Below, piece after piece: positions 26,546 to 36,007 of a DNA stretch of 64,000 nucleotides. The notes beneath the pieces are model-generated. The model saw nothing but the letters and a program-made list of their open reading frames with translations. It searched no databases and was not told the origin of the DNA. The stretch comes from Lichenicola sp965198655 (GTDB taxonomy: Bacteria > Pseudomonadota > Alphaproteobacteria > Acetobacterales > Acetobacteraceae), in NCBI GenBank assembly GCA_965198655.1, contig OZ240668.1, positions 1,736,001 through 1,800,000 of the forward strand, given 5' to 3'. Both the position numbers and the translations under genes were made by a program. The stretch's first letter is position 1. Each line of letters begins with the position of its first letter.

Positions 26546-27135
26546 GCGACCCGTCGGCGGCACGGCAACGCGCGGTCCGGCTGGTCGAGGCGCTGGTCTT
26601 CGCCAGCGCGGAGCCGGTGACGGAACGCGCGATGGCGGAGCTGCTGTCGTCACAGGGGCTGCTGGACGAGGGTGGATGCGAGGATGCGGCCGGGACGGTA
26701 CGCGCGGTGCTGGCGCAGCTCGGCCGCGAGTATGCCGGCCGCGGCGTGGCCCCGGTGCCGGTCGCGGGCGGCTGGCAGTTCCGCACCGCGCCCGACCTGG
26801 CGCCGCTGCTGACGCGCGTGGTCGAGCGGCCGCGTCGGCTGCCGCGTGCAGCGATGGAAACCCTGTCGATCGTGGCCTACCACCAGCCCTGCACCCGCGC
26901 CGAGATCGAGGCGATCCGCGGCGTGTCGCTGGGGCAGGCGACCCTGGACCTGCTGCTGGAAGCGTCCCTGATCCTGCCGAAGGGGCGCAAGGAGGTGCCC
27001 GGGCGGCCGACGCTGTGGGGCACCTCGACGCAGTTCCTGAGCCATTTCGGCCTGCGCGACCTGCGCGACCTGCCGCGGCGGGAGGAGCTGGTGGCGGAGC
27101 TGCCGGATGTCGGCGCCGTGCCTGCGGATGGCTGA
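26542..27135 (+). CDS. scpB: Segregation and condensation protein B
   Basis: 197 aa, two winged-helix domains. Family segments seen: RLVEALVFASAEPVTE near the N-terminus, GGWQFRTAPDLAPLL, METLSIVAYHQPCTRAEIEAIRG and the terminal WGTSTQFLSHFGLRDL. It dimerises and binds the ScpA linker in the condensin complex. Start overlaps scpA by ATGA. Only 80 bp separate it from tatB, leaving no room for tatA, which sits here in many relatives. Confidence 0.92.
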   Translation: MSDPSAARQRAVRLVEALVFASAEPVTERAMAELLSSQGLLDEGGCEDAAGTVRAVLAQLGREYAGRGVAPVPVAGGWQFRTAPDLAPLLTRVVERPRRLPRAAMETLSIVAYHQPCTRAEIEAIRGVSLGQATLDLLLEASLILPKGRKEVPGRPTLWGTSTQFLSHFGLRDLRDLPRREELVAELPDVGAVPADG

Positions 27136-27215
27136 CGGCGGACTGGCATGTTACTGAGGCATCGCTGACGCCGCGCTGCCGATCCGGCATCGCTGACCTT
27201 GGGACCCTGGGGACA

Positions 27216-27905
27216 ATGTTCGACTTCGCCTGGCCCGAACTGGCACTCATCGGCATCGTGGGCCTGCTGTTCATCGGCCCCAAGGACATGCCGGTCGCGA
27301 TCCGCACCGTCACCAACCTGCTGAAGAAGGGCCGCAAGCTCGCCGGCGAGTTCCAGACCCACGTGGACGAGATGGTGCGCGAGGCCGACATGGGCGAGGC
27401 GCGCGACCAGCTGCGCCAGCTGCGCTCGTTCAACGTGCGCGGCCAGATCATGAAGGCGCTGGACGAGGACGGCTCGCTCAAGCGCACCCTGGAAGAAAAG
27501 CCGCTGGCCGCTGCGGCGCCGCGCTACGTGTCGGCACCGCAGGTCGTGCCGGCCGGCACCGGCACCGGAGCCGCGGTGCCGCTCGCCGAGCGGGTCGTCC
27601 CGGAGCGTCCCGCCTCCATCGAGGACCGGAGCTGGCACAGCGGCGCAGTGGCACCGGCGGCGGCCGGGCTGGCAGATGGAGCGGACGGCGAGGCGATCGA
27701 CGAGGCGGCCCTGGCGGCGGCCGACCCGGCGCCGCCGATCCTGCCGCCGCGCGTGGCCGGCCGCCTGCAGGCCGAGCGGGCGCGGGCGGCGCCGCCCGCC
27801 TTCGTGCCGCCGCGGCCGCGCCATGCCGACGCGGCGATCCGGCCCCACGCCGCACGGTCCGGCAGCCCGCGTCCGGGCGATCGTCCCGGCACCTGGCCGG
27901 CCTGA
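27216..27905 (+). CDS. tatB: Sec-independent protein translocase subunit TatB
   Basis: 229 aa. The N-terminal transmembrane helix (FDFAWPELALIGIVGLLFIGPKDMP) has the TatB-type Glu at position 8 and the GPKDMP hinge, followed by an amphipathic helix (IRTVTNLLKKGRKLAGEFQ). The rest is a variable Ala/Pro-rich tail, long even for alphaproteobacterial TatB. TatB with TatC forms the receptor for twin-arginine signal peptides. At least three Tat-type substrates are encoded in this window. Confidence 0.9.
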   Translation: MFDFAWPELALIGIVGLLFIGPKDMPVAIRTVTNLLKKGRKLAGEFQTHVDEMVREADMGEARDQLRQLRSFNVRGQIMKALDEDGSLKRTLEEKPLAAAAPRYVSAPQVVPAGTGTGAAVPLAERVVPERPASIEDRSWHSGAVAPAAAGLADGADGEAIDEAALAAADPAPPILPPRVAGRLQAERARAAPPAFVPPRPRHADAAIRPHAARSGSPRPGDRPGTWPA

Positions 27906-27974
27906 CGGCGCCTACCGCGCCCCACCCCATTCCGGAGACGGTTTCTGCCCGACGATCCCATCAACGACCAGGCG

Positions 27975-28721
27975 ATGCCGCTGCTCGAGCATCTGGTCGA
28001 GCTGCGTCGGCGGCTGCTGTGGTCGGCGGTCGCCTTCGCGCTCGGCTTCCTGCTCTGCTACCACTTCTCGCAGCGGATCTACCTGTTCCTGGCCGAGCCG
28101 CTGGCGCACATCATGCGCCAGAAGGGCGAGCCGCCGCACCTGATCTACACCGCGCTGTACGAGGCGTTCTTCACCTACATCAAGGTGGCGTTCTTCGGCG
28201 CCTCGTTCCTGTCGTTCCCCGTGGTGGCGATCCAGGCCTGGATGTTCATCGCCCCCGGCCTGTATCGCAGCGAGAAGCGCGCCTTCCTGCCGTTCCTGGT
28301 GGCGACGCCGGTGCTGTTCCTGGCGGGTGCGGCGCTCGCGTACTACTTCGTGTTCCCGTTCGCCTGGAAGTTCTTCCTGAGCTTCCAGACCAACACCGGT
28401 CCCGACCAGCTGCAGATCCAGCTGCAGGCCAAGGTGAGCGAGTATCTGGCGCTGGTCACCAAGCTGATCATGGCGTTCGGCATCTCCTTCGAGCTGCCGG
28501 TGGTGCTGACGCTGTGCGCACGGGTCGGGCTGGTGAGCTCGAAGGGGCTGAGGAAGGCGCGGCGCTACGCCTATGTCGGCGCCTTCGTGGTGGCGGCGAT
28601 CCTGACGCCGCCGGACGTGATCACCCAGACCGGCCTCGCTGTGCCGCTGATCGGGCTGTACGAGGTGTCCATTCTCTGCGCCCGGCTGGTCGAGCCGAAG
28701 CCCGCGGCCGAGGAGGCCTGA
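27975..28721 (+). CDS. tatC: Sec-independent protein translocase subunit TatC
   Basis: 248 aa, six predicted transmembrane helices. The N-terminal MPLLEHLVELRRRLLWS is the diagnostic cytoplasmic motif that binds the twin-arginine peptide; the periplasmic F-x-x-x-E-x-F segment (YEAFFTYIKVAFFGAS) follows. ATG 27975 has no SD. Upstream in frame is a CTG at 27945 with GGAG eight bases before it, giving 10 extra residues (LPDDPINDQA) like those of some relatives; a non-canonical start is possible. The stop codon shares a base with the serS ATG (TGATG). Confidence 0.92.
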   Translation: MPLLEHLVELRRRLLWSAVAFALGFLLCYHFSQRIYLFLAEPLAHIMRQKGEPPHLIYTALYEAFFTYIKVAFFGASFLSFPVVAIQAWMFIAPGLYRSEKRAFLPFLVATPVLFLAGAALAYYFVFPFAWKFFLSFQTNTGPDQLQIQLQAKVSEYLALVTKLIMAFGISFELPVVLTLCARVGLVSSKGLRKARRYAYVGAFVVAAILTPPDVITQTGLAVPLIGLYEVSILCARLVEPKPAAEEA

Positions 28722-30004
28722 TGCACGACCTCCGGGCGCTGCGCGCCGACCCAGACGGCTTCGACGCGGCGCTGGCCCGGCGTGGGCTGCCCGCGGCAGC
28801 GTCGCTGCTGCTGAAGCAGGACGAAGACAGGCGGGCCTGCCTCACCCGGCTGCAGGAGCTGCAGGCGAGCCGGAACGCGCTGTCCCGGGAGATCGGCCAG
28901 GCGAAGCGGGCCGGTACCGACACGGCGGAGCTGGAAGCGGAGGCGATCCGCCTCCGGAACGGCATGGAGGCGCTGGAGCGGGACGCGGCCGGAACCGAGC
29001 AGGCGATCGGCCGGTGGCTGGCCGAGCTGCCGAACCGGCTCGATCCGGAGGTGCCGGACGGCGCGGACGAGGCCGACAACGTCGTGGTGCGGGAGTGGGG
29101 CACCCGGCGCAACCTCCCGTTCGCGCCGAAGCAGCACTACGAGCTCGGCGAGGCGCTGGGCATGATGGACTTCGCGGCTGCGTCGAAGCTGTCCGGCAGC
29201 CGCTTCGTGGTGCTGCGCGGGCCGCTCGCTCGGCTGGAACGAGCACTCGGACAGTTCATGCTCGACCTGCACGTGGCCGAGCACGGCTACCAGGAGCACG
29301 CGGTGCCGCTGCTGGTGAACGAGGCGGCGATGTACGGCACCGACAAGCTGCCCAAGTTCGCCGACCAGTCGTTCTGCACCACCGACGGGCGCTGGCTGAT
29401 CCCGACCGCCGAGGTGCCGCTGACCAGCATGGTCGCCGGCGAGATCCTGCCGCAGTCGGCGCTGCCGATCCGGATGGCGGCGCTGTCCGCCTGCTTCCGC
29501 AGCGAGGCCGGGGCTGCGGGGCGCGACACGCGTGGGATGCTGCGGCAGCACCAGTTCATGAAGGTGGAGCTGGTGTCGGTGGTGGCGGCCGAGGACAGCG
29601 GGGCGGAGCACGAGCGCATGACGCGGGCGGCCGAGACCGTGCTGGAGCGGCTGGAGATCCCGTATCGCCGCGTCCTGCTCTGCGCCGGGGACACCGGGTT
29701 CGGCGCCGCCCGCACCCACGACCTGGAAGCCTGGCTGCCGGGGCAGGGCGCCTGGCGCGAGGTCAGCTCCTGCTCCAACACCCGCGACTTCCAGGCCCGC
29801 CGGATGAACGCGCGGATGCGGCGCGACCCGGCGGACGGGGGCAAGGGGAGCACCGAGTTCGTGCACACGCTGAACGGCTCCGGGGTGGCGGTCGGCCGGG
29901 CGCTGATTGCGGTGATGGAGAACCACCAGCGCGCGGATGGCGGCATCGACGTGCCGGCGGCGCTGCGGCCGTATCTCGGCGGGCTGGAGCGGATCGGGGC
30001 CTGA
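28721..30004 (+). CDS. serS: Seryl-tRNA synthetase
   Basis: 427 aa class II synthetase. The N-terminal antiparallel coiled coil (about residues 30-100: LQELQASRNALSREIGQAK) binds the tRNA-Ser long arm. Motif 2 (ACFRSEAGAAGRDTRGMLRQHQF) and motif 3 (LNGSGVAVGRALIAVMEN) are intact, as is the Ser-recognition TAEVPLT. Essential. It starts on the last base of the tatC stop and is the final housekeeping gene before the glycosyltransferase cluster. Confidence 0.95.
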   Translation: MHDLRALRADPDGFDAALARRGLPAAASLLLKQDEDRRACLTRLQELQASRNALSREIGQAKRAGTDTAELEAEAIRLRNGMEALERDAAGTEQAIGRWLAELPNRLDPEVPDGADEADNVVVREWGTRRNLPFAPKQHYELGEALGMMDFAAASKLSGSRFVVLRGPLARLERALGQFMLDLHVAEHGYQEHAVPLLVNEAAMYGTDKLPKFADQSFCTTDGRWLIPTAEVPLTSMVAGEILPQSALPIRMAALSACFRSEAGAAGRDTRGMLRQHQFMKVELVSVVAAEDSGAEHERMTRAAETVLERLEIPYRRVLLCAGDTGFGAARTHDLEAWLPGQGAWREVSSCSNTRDFQARRMNARMRRDPADGGKGSTEFVHTLNGSGVAVGRALIAVMENHQRADGGIDVPAALRPYLGGLERIGA

Positions 30005-30008
30005 CCGG

Positions 30009-31898
30009 TTGCCGGCGGCGGATCAGGGAGAAGGCGAGGTCGAGCGCCTGCTCGGCGTGGCCCATCTCTACCGGCTCCTGCTCGGCCGCGCCGCCGATCG
30101 CGGCGGGCTGCTGCACTACGCGGAGCGGCTGGGCGGCGGCGACACGCTGGAAGCGGTGGCGTGGTCGCTGCTGCACAGCGACGAAAGGGGGGCGGGTCGG
30201 GACGGCGTGACGCCGGACGCGGTCGCGCGCCACATCTGGCGGGCGGCCGACGGGGCGCCGCACCGGTTCCATGCCGCCTGGACCGAGGCGGCGGCGGACG
30301 CGCCGAGGCTGGCGGCCGGGCTAGTCCGAACCGCCGTGATGCGAAACGCACCGATCCTGGAGGCGCTGTTTCCAGACGGGGTCGATCCGGCCGACGACGA
30401 GGTGTCCCCCGGCTGGGCCTACCGGCTCTGGGCGTCGGAGACCGAGCGGGCGTTGTCGCGGGCGGCGCGGCGGCTGCTGCCCCTGCTGCGCGCGGTCGGA
30501 CCGAGGATCGGCCTGCTGGTCGAGCTCGGGCCGGGCGACCGGCGGGACCAGCTTGACGCCACGCTCGACAGCCTGTCCGGCCAGGTCTACGGCCGCTGGC
30601 GGCTGCTGCTGCGCGGCGCGCTGCCGGACGGGTTCGCGCCGCCGACGGATCCCCGGGTCGCCGTGGCGTCCGATACGGAGGAGCGGCTGCCACAGGCGCG
30701 CTGGATCGGCCGGCTCCAGCCCGGCGACACGCTGTCCCCGTCGGCGCTGGCGCTGCTGGCATTCGCGGCCTGCCGCAGGCCGTGGGCCGGGGCGGTGTGC
30801 TGCGACGAGGACCGGCGCCGGGAGGACGGGTCGCGCTCGGACCCGGTGCTGCCGTCGGGTTCCAGCCCGTCGGAGCGGCGGGACGGTTCGGGCTTCGTGA
30901 TCCGGCGCGGGACGCGGTGGCATCGCCGGGTCGAACCGGCAGCGGAGCCGCTGGTGCACCTGCCGGCGATTCTATGCCATCGGCTGGTCCGGTTCGGGCC
31001 GCCGGTGCCGGAGCCGCCCGCGTCGGCCTCGCCGTCGCCCCCGGTCTCGGTGGTGATCGCCACGCGCGACCGGCCCGTCCTGCTGGAGCGCTGCGTGCGG
31101 TCGCTGCGCGCGTGCACCGACTATCCCGCGTTCGAGGTCGTGCTGGTCGACAACGGCAGCGCCGATCCGGAAGCGCTGGCGCTGCTAAACCGGCTCGAAC
31201 GGGACGGGTGCCGTGTGCTGCGTCGGCCGGGCCCGTTCAACTGGTCGGCGTTGAACAATGACGGGGTCGCCGCCGCGACCGGCGAGATCGTCGTGCTGAT
31301 GAACAACGACGTGCAGTGCGTCGAGCCCGGCTGGCTGCGGGCGATGGTGCGGGCGGTCCTGCTGCCGGGAACGGGCGTGGCGGGGGCGCTGCTCCGTTAT
31401 CCCGACGGGACGGTGCAGCATGCCGGCGTGGTGCTTTGGCCGGGCCCGTGGGCGAAGCACCTGCGGGTGGATGACCCGTACCTGTCGCCGGTCGAGGAGG
31501 TTCCGGCGGTGACGGGCGCCTGCATGGCGCTGCGCCGCGCGGTGTTCGAGCGGATCGGCGGCCTGGACCCGGCGCTGCCGGTGACCTGGAACGACCTCGA
31601 CCTGTGCCTGCGGCTGCGCAAGGCGGGGCACCGCGTGCTTCTGGCGCGGGACGCGGTGCTGCTGCACGACGAGCTCGGCAGCCGCACGCCCGACACCGAC
31701 CCGGCCAACCGGCGGCAACTGGAACAAACGCGGGTGCTGGTCGCGTCGCGTCATCGCACGGCGCTGCGACGGGAACGGTTCCTGCACCCGCTGCTGTTGC
31801 TCGAGAGTGGCGGGCTTCGCCTCGACCCGTCGGCGCCTCGCCGCGCCTGGACACTGCTGCGCGCCGGCGGCCGCGTGGTCCGGCGGCGACGGAATTGA
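30009..31898 (+). CDS. DUF4214 and family-2 glycosyltransferase fusion
   Basis: About 629 aa from a TTG at 30009; a GTG at 30057 is an alternative, and both starts are weak. A DUF4214-like repeat opens the protein (HLYRLLLGRAADRGGLLHYAERL), a domain often attached to secreted or glycan-related proteins. A middle region of about 250 residues is unassigned. The C-terminal half is a GT-A fold GT2 domain: VSVVIATRDRPVLLERC, VLVDNGSAD, ALNNDGVAAATGEIVVLMNNDV with the metal-binding DxD replaced by NND, and WNDLDLCLRLRKAG. It is probably an inverting transferase for surface polysaccharide or O-antigen, four bases after serS and followed by two GT1-type genes. Confidence 0.82.
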   Translation: MPAADQGEGEVERLLGVAHLYRLLLGRAADRGGLLHYAERLGGGDTLEAVAWSLLHSDERGAGRDGVTPDAVARHIWRAADGAPHRFHAAWTEAAADAPRLAAGLVRTAVMRNAPILEALFPDGVDPADDEVSPGWAYRLWASETERALSRAARRLLPLLRAVGPRIGLLVELGPGDRRDQLDATLDSLSGQVYGRWRLLLRGALPDGFAPPTDPRVAVASDTEERLPQARWIGRLQPGDTLSPSALALLAFAACRRPWAGAVCCDEDRRREDGSRSDPVLPSGSSPSERRDGSGFVIRRGTRWHRRVEPAAEPLVHLPAILCHRLVRFGPPVPEPPASASPSPPVSVVIATRDRPVLLERCVRSLRACTDYPAFEVVLVDNGSADPEALALLNRLERDGCRVLRRPGPFNWSALNNDGVAAATGEIVVLMNNDVQCVEPGWLRAMVRAVLLPGTGVAGALLRYPDGTVQHAGVVLWPGPWAKHLRVDDPYLSPVEEVPAVTGACMALRRAVFERIGGLDPALPVTWNDLDLCLRLRKAGHRVLLARDAVLLHDELGSRTPDTDPANRRQLEQTRVLVASRHRTALRRERFLHPLLLLESGGLRLDPSAPRRAWTLLRAGGRVVRRRRN

Positions 31899-31947
31899 CG
31901 GTGGGGGCACCGCATGGTTCCTGCGCCCACGGGCAAGAGGAATGGGG

Positions 31948-33459
31948 ATGGGACAGGCATCTGCGATCTGGATCGATGTCGACGACCTGTTCCACTATGT
32001 TCGCCACAACACCAGGCCGAGCGGCATCCAGCGCCTGACCTTCGAGCTCTACAGCGCGCTGGAGGAACGGGTGCCGGCGGCCGGGCGTCGGATCGGCTTC
32101 GTGCGGATCGGCCCGCAGGGCGACGCCTTTCGCCTGGTGTCCTGGGCGGAGGTTCGCGCGCTGTGCCACGGGCTGACCACCGCCCGGATCGAGCCCGAAC
32201 GGGTGCTGGCGCCGGCCGGGCCGCGCCCGTCGCACCGGCTGCCGCGCCGGATCGCCGCCGCAATGGAGGCCAGGCTTCCGGGCCCGGCGCGCGAGCACTT
32301 CCACCGGTTCCGCATCCTGCAGAAGGCGGCGCTGCGGTCGCTGTCGGAGATCGGCCGGGCGCCGCGGACGGATGCCGACGGCTCCGGGATGCCGCCCGCG
32401 GTCGAGCGCCCGGAGGCGCGCCCAGAAGCGTACCCGGGGGCGCCCCAGCCCGGGAGCGACGGAATGGCGCTTCGCGGCGCCGCCCGTCCCGGCGACTGGC
32501 TTCTGTCGCTGGGCGCCCCGTGGCACCGCACCGATTACGGGCGGCTGCTGGAACGCGCCCGACGCGAGCAGGGCCTGCGCACCGCGGCGCTGTTCTACGA
32601 CCTGATCCCGCTGCGCCGGCCGGAGTGGTGCCATCACACCCTGGTCGACAGCTTCGGTGCCTGGCTGGACGGAGTGCTGCCGTCGCTCGACGCGCTGTTC
32701 GCGATCTCGAACGCGACCGCGCGCGACCTGGAGGCGTTCCTGTCCGGACGTGGCGGCCCCGCCCCCGCGCACCGTTCACCGGGCCCGGTGCGCACGATCC
32801 CGGTCGGCACCGGCTTCCCGGCCTCGCTGCGGGCGGTGCGCGGGGCGGCCGAGGCGGTGCCGGACCACGCCCTGCCGGCGCCCGGGAGCTACGTGCTGTT
32901 CGTGTCCACGATCGAGGCGCGCAAGAACCACGCGCTGATGTTCCAGGTGTGGCGCCGCCTGGCGGAAACCGTGCCGCCGGACGAGCTGCCGACCCTGGTG
33001 TTCGCCGGTCGGGTCGGCTGGCTGGTGTCGGACCTCATGCTGCAGATCGCCAACACCAACTATTGCGACGGCAAGCTGCTGATCGTCGAGGACCCGTCGG
33101 ACGCCGTGCTGGTCCGGCTCTATGCGGGCTGCCTGTTCACCGTGCTGCCCTCCTTGTTCGAGGGCTGGGGCCTGCCGGTGACCGAAAGCCTGGCGGCGGG
33201 CAAGCCCTGCATCACCGCCAACGGGAGCGCCCTGCCGGAAGCGGGGGGCGGCCTGACCCGCATGTTCGACCCACTCGACCTCCACGACGCCGTGCGGGTG
33301 ATCGGCGGCGCGCTGGCCGACCGGGAGGGTCTCCTGCGCTGGGAGCGGGAGGTGCGCCGCTCGTTCGTGCCGGTGCCGTGGGCCCGGGCGGCGGACGCGC
33401 TGCTGGACGGGCTCGCGGCCGCGGAACGGGCGGGGCGGGATGCCGTGGCCCATGCGTGA
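31948..33459 (+). CDS. Family-1 glycosyltransferase, paralog A
   Basis: 503 aa. An unusual N-terminal motif (IWIDVDDLFHYVRHNTRPSGIQRL) begins the protein and is shared with the next gene. The C-terminal GT-B donor domain is clear: YVLFVSTIEARKNH, LVFAGRVGWLV, SLFEGWGLPVTESLAAGKPCI with the E-x7-E retaining motif. ATG 31948 is chosen because AAGAGG lies seven bases upstream; ATG 31942 is also in frame. It likely transfers a sugar from an NDP-sugar to a surface glycan. It overlaps the next gene by 20 bp. Confidence 0.85.
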   Translation: MGQASAIWIDVDDLFHYVRHNTRPSGIQRLTFELYSALEERVPAAGRRIGFVRIGPQGDAFRLVSWAEVRALCHGLTTARIEPERVLAPAGPRPSHRLPRRIAAAMEARLPGPAREHFHRFRILQKAALRSLSEIGRAPRTDADGSGMPPAVERPEARPEAYPGAPQPGSDGMALRGAARPGDWLLSLGAPWHRTDYGRLLERARREQGLRTAALFYDLIPLRRPEWCHHTLVDSFGAWLDGVLPSLDALFAISNATARDLEAFLSGRGGPAPAHRSPGPVRTIPVGTGFPASLRAVRGAAEAVPDHALPAPGSYVLFVSTIEARKNHALMFQVWRRLAETVPPDELPTLVFAGRVGWLVSDLMLQIANTNYCDGKLLIVEDPSDAVLVRLYAGCLFTVLPSLFEGWGLPVTESLAAGKPCITANGSALPEAGGGLTRMFDPLDLHDAVRVIGGALADREGLLRWEREVRRSFVPVPWARAADALLDGLAAAERAGRDAVAHA

Positions 33460-35023
33460 CGAGGCGGCAGCCGGCAGCGGGGACCGGCCGCGCATCTGGT
33501 TCGACGTCGAGGACCTGTTCCATTTCGCGCGAGCCAACGCCCGGCCGACCGGGATCCAGCGCGTCTGCTTCGAGATCTACCGCGCGGCGATGGCGGACCC
33601 GTCCATGGCGGCACGGGTCGGCTTCCTGCGCCACGCCACCGCCGAGCGCGGCTTCGTCGAGACCGACTGGGCGGTGCTGCAGGCGTTGTTCCGTCGCGTC
33701 ACGGATCGTCCGGAGGAGCAGGGGCGGCCACGTTCGGACCCGGCGCAGCCCGATCCGGCCCCGCCGCCCGCCGCCCGCGCATCCGCGCGGGAGGGGCCGG
33801 GCGTCGCGGCCGTGGCGTCGCGACCGGATCGGCGTCTGCCGGTCCGTCTGCTGAAGCGCGCGCTCGGCATCCTGCCGGACCGGATCAGGCGGCCCGGCAT
33901 CCTGTTCGCGGTGATGCAGGCGCAGGCGGCGGCGGCGCTGGCGGGAGCGGCGGGGGAGGCCGCCTTGGCCGGGATGCGCGCGGGTGGACGACGCGTGCTG
34001 CGGCTGCCCTCGGTGCGGACGATGCTGCCGCGGCCCGCGCCGGACGAGCTGGCGGAAGTGCTGCCGCGCCGGCTGGCCGACATCGCCCGTCGCGGCGACG
34101 TGCTGGCGGTGCTGGGCTCGCCCTGGTTCGAGCTCGACTACGCCGAGCTGGCGTCGCACGCGCGCGGCCGGTTGGGTCTGCGCCTGGCGGTGCTGCTGCA
34201 CGACGTGATCCCGGTGCGGCGGCCGGAATGGGTCGATCGCGGCACCACGCGGGTCTACCGCGACTGGTACACCGCGGTGCTGCCGCTGGCGGACGTGGTG
34301 TTCGCGAACTCGCAGGCGACCGCCGACGACCTGTCCGCCTGGTGCGCGCGCGACAACGTGGCGCTGCGCCGTCCGGTGCGGCCGGTGCCGATCGGCACCG
34401 GGTTCGGGGCGGTGGCCGATCAGATGGGCGAGCCGGCCGGGCCGCTGCCGCCGGTGCTGGAGGCGACGCTCCGAGGGCGGCCCTACGTGCTGTTCGTGTC
34501 CACGGTGGAGGCGCGCAAGAACCACCTGCTGCTGTTCCGGGTATGGCGCCGGCTACTGGAGGAGATGAAACCGGAACGGGTGCCGGACCTGGTGTTCGCG
34601 GGCAAGGTCGGCTGGATGGTCGCCGACCTGATGAGCCAGATCGAGAACAGCCGGAACCTCGGCGGGCGGCTGCACGTGGTGGAAGGGCTGGACGACCGCG
34701 AGCTGCGGGCGGTCTATGCCGGCTGCTCGTTCACCGTGTTCCCCTCCTTCTACGAGGGCTGGGGGCTGCCGGTGAGCGAGAGCCTGGCGATGGGCAAGCC
34801 GTGCGTGTCGTCCAACGCCACCGCGCTGCCGGAGGCGGGCGGCCGACTAGCGCGCTATTTCGATCCGTTCGACGCGGGCGACGCCACGCGGGTGATCCGG
34901 CAGGCGATCGAGGACCGGTCGGGACTGGCGGCCTGGCAGGAGGAGGTGCGTCGGGAGTTCCGGCCGATCGCCTGGCACCGGACGGCATCGGAGATCCTGG
35001 ACGCGCTGGACGGCCGGGGGTGA
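33440..35023 (+). CDS. Family-1 glycosyltransferase, paralog B
   Basis: 527 aa, homologous over its length to the preceding gene: IWFDVEDLFHFARANARPTGIQRV at the N-terminus, HDVIPVRRPEW in the middle, and YVLFVSTVEARKNH, LVFAGKVGWMV and SFYEGWGLPVSESLAMGKPCV in the GT-B donor domain. A longer basic/proline-rich insertion separates the two halves (about residues 95-140). An ATG at 33452 is an alternative start. The pair looks like a tandem duplication that has diverged, presumably adding successive or different sugars. Confidence 0.85.
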   Translation: MPWPMRDEAAAGSGDRPRIWFDVEDLFHFARANARPTGIQRVCFEIYRAAMADPSMAARVGFLRHATAERGFVETDWAVLQALFRRVTDRPEEQGRPRSDPAQPDPAPPPAARASAREGPGVAAVASRPDRRLPVRLLKRALGILPDRIRRPGILFAVMQAQAAAALAGAAGEAALAGMRAGGRRVLRLPSVRTMLPRPAPDELAEVLPRRLADIARRGDVLAVLGSPWFELDYAELASHARGRLGLRLAVLLHDVIPVRRPEWVDRGTTRVYRDWYTAVLPLADVVFANSQATADDLSAWCARDNVALRRPVRPVPIGTGFGAVADQMGEPAGPLPPVLEATLRGRPYVLFVSTVEARKNHLLLFRVWRRLLEEMKPERVPDLVFAGKVGWMVADLMSQIENSRNLGGRLHVVEGLDDRELRAVYAGCSFTVFPSFYEGWGLPVSESLAMGKPCVSSNATALPEAGGRLARYFDPFDAGDATRVIRQAIEDRSGLAAWQEEVRREFRPIAWHRTASEILDALDGRG

Positions 35024-35050
35024 GCGGCGCGGCGTGCTCAAGGAGCGCGT

Positions 35051-35923
35051 TCAGGGAGCGCGCAGCCGGCCGGTGAGGTCCTCGACGAACTGCCAGGCGA
35101 CCCGGCCGGACCGGGCGCCGCGCGTGGTCGACCACTCGATCGCCTCCGCGCGCAGTCGCTCGGGCGCGATGGCGAGGCCGCGGTCGGCGACGTAGGCCTC
35201 GACCATGGCGAGATAGGTCGCCTGGTCGATGCCGTGGAAGCCGATCCATAGGCCGAACCGGTCCGACAGCGAGATCTTCTCCTCGATCGCTTCCGCCGGG
35301 TTGATCGCGGTGGACTGCTCGTTCTCGATCATGTCGCGCGGCATCAGGTGGCGCCGGTTGCTGGTGGCATAGAACAGCACTTTGGCCGGACGGCCGCGCA
35401 GGCCGCCATCCAGCACCGACTTCAGCGCCTTGTAGTCGGCGTCCTCGCGCTCGAACGACAGGTCGTCACAGAACAGGAGGAACCGGCGCGGCTGCGGGCG
35501 CAGCAGGTCGAGCAGGACCGGCAGCGAGTGGAGGTCGTCGCGGGCGATCTCGACCAGCGCGAGCCGGGGCGCGGGTGCGGCGTCGCCGGGACGGGCGGGG
35601 GGCGGCCCCAGCGCCCCATGCACGGCCTTGACCAGGGACGACTTGCCGGTGCCGCGCGCGCCCCACAGCATGGCGTTGTTGGCGGGCTGGCCGGCGGCGA
35701 AGCGGGCGGTGTTGTCCAGCAGGAGCTGGCGCTGCCGGTCGATGCCGGCGAGCAGGCGCAGCGGCACCGCGGACACCTCGTGCACCGGGTCGAGCCGGCC
35801 GGCACCCGGCATCCAGACGAAGGCGTCCGCGGCCTCGGTGTCGGGGGGCGCCGGCTCGGGCGGCGACAAGCGCTCCAGGGCGTCGGCGATCCGCAGCAAT
35901 GCGGGCAGCAGTGCTGGATCCAT
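35051..35923 (-). CDS. DUF815 AAA+ ATPase
   Basis: 290 aa. Walker A is WGARGTGKSSLVKA at about 90-100, Walker B is LLFCDDLSFE, and the DUF815 hallmark YKALKSVLDGGL followed by VLFYATSNRRHL is present; the C-terminal RSGRVAWQFVEDL is also typical. DUF815 proteins are widespread AAA+ ATPases of unknown role related to DnaC/CDC6-like modules. Start at ATG 35923; an upstream in-frame start at 36046 would overlap the divergent yajC gene. No partner gene is evident. Confidence 0.87.
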   Translation of the reverse strand: MDPALLPALLRIADALERLSPPEPAPPDTEAADAFVWMPGAGRLDPVHEVSAVPLRLLAGIDRQRQLLLDNTARFAAGQPANNAMLWGARGTGKSSLVKAVHGALGPPPARPGDAAPAPRLALVEIARDDLHSLPVLLDLLRPQPRRFLLFCDDLSFEREDADYKALKSVLDGGLRGRPAKVLFYATSNRRHLMPRDMIENEQSTAINPAEAIEEKISLSDRFGLWIGFHGIDQATYLAMVEAYVADRGLAIAPERLRAEAIEWSTTRGARSGRVAWQFVEDLTGRLRAP

Positions 35924-36007
35924 GGGACGGGAGGTTTCCTTGTGCGAACCGGCGGCGAAACCTATGGTCCCCGGCACGGGGCGGCAAGCGGCAGGCTCCA
36001 GGTGTGG

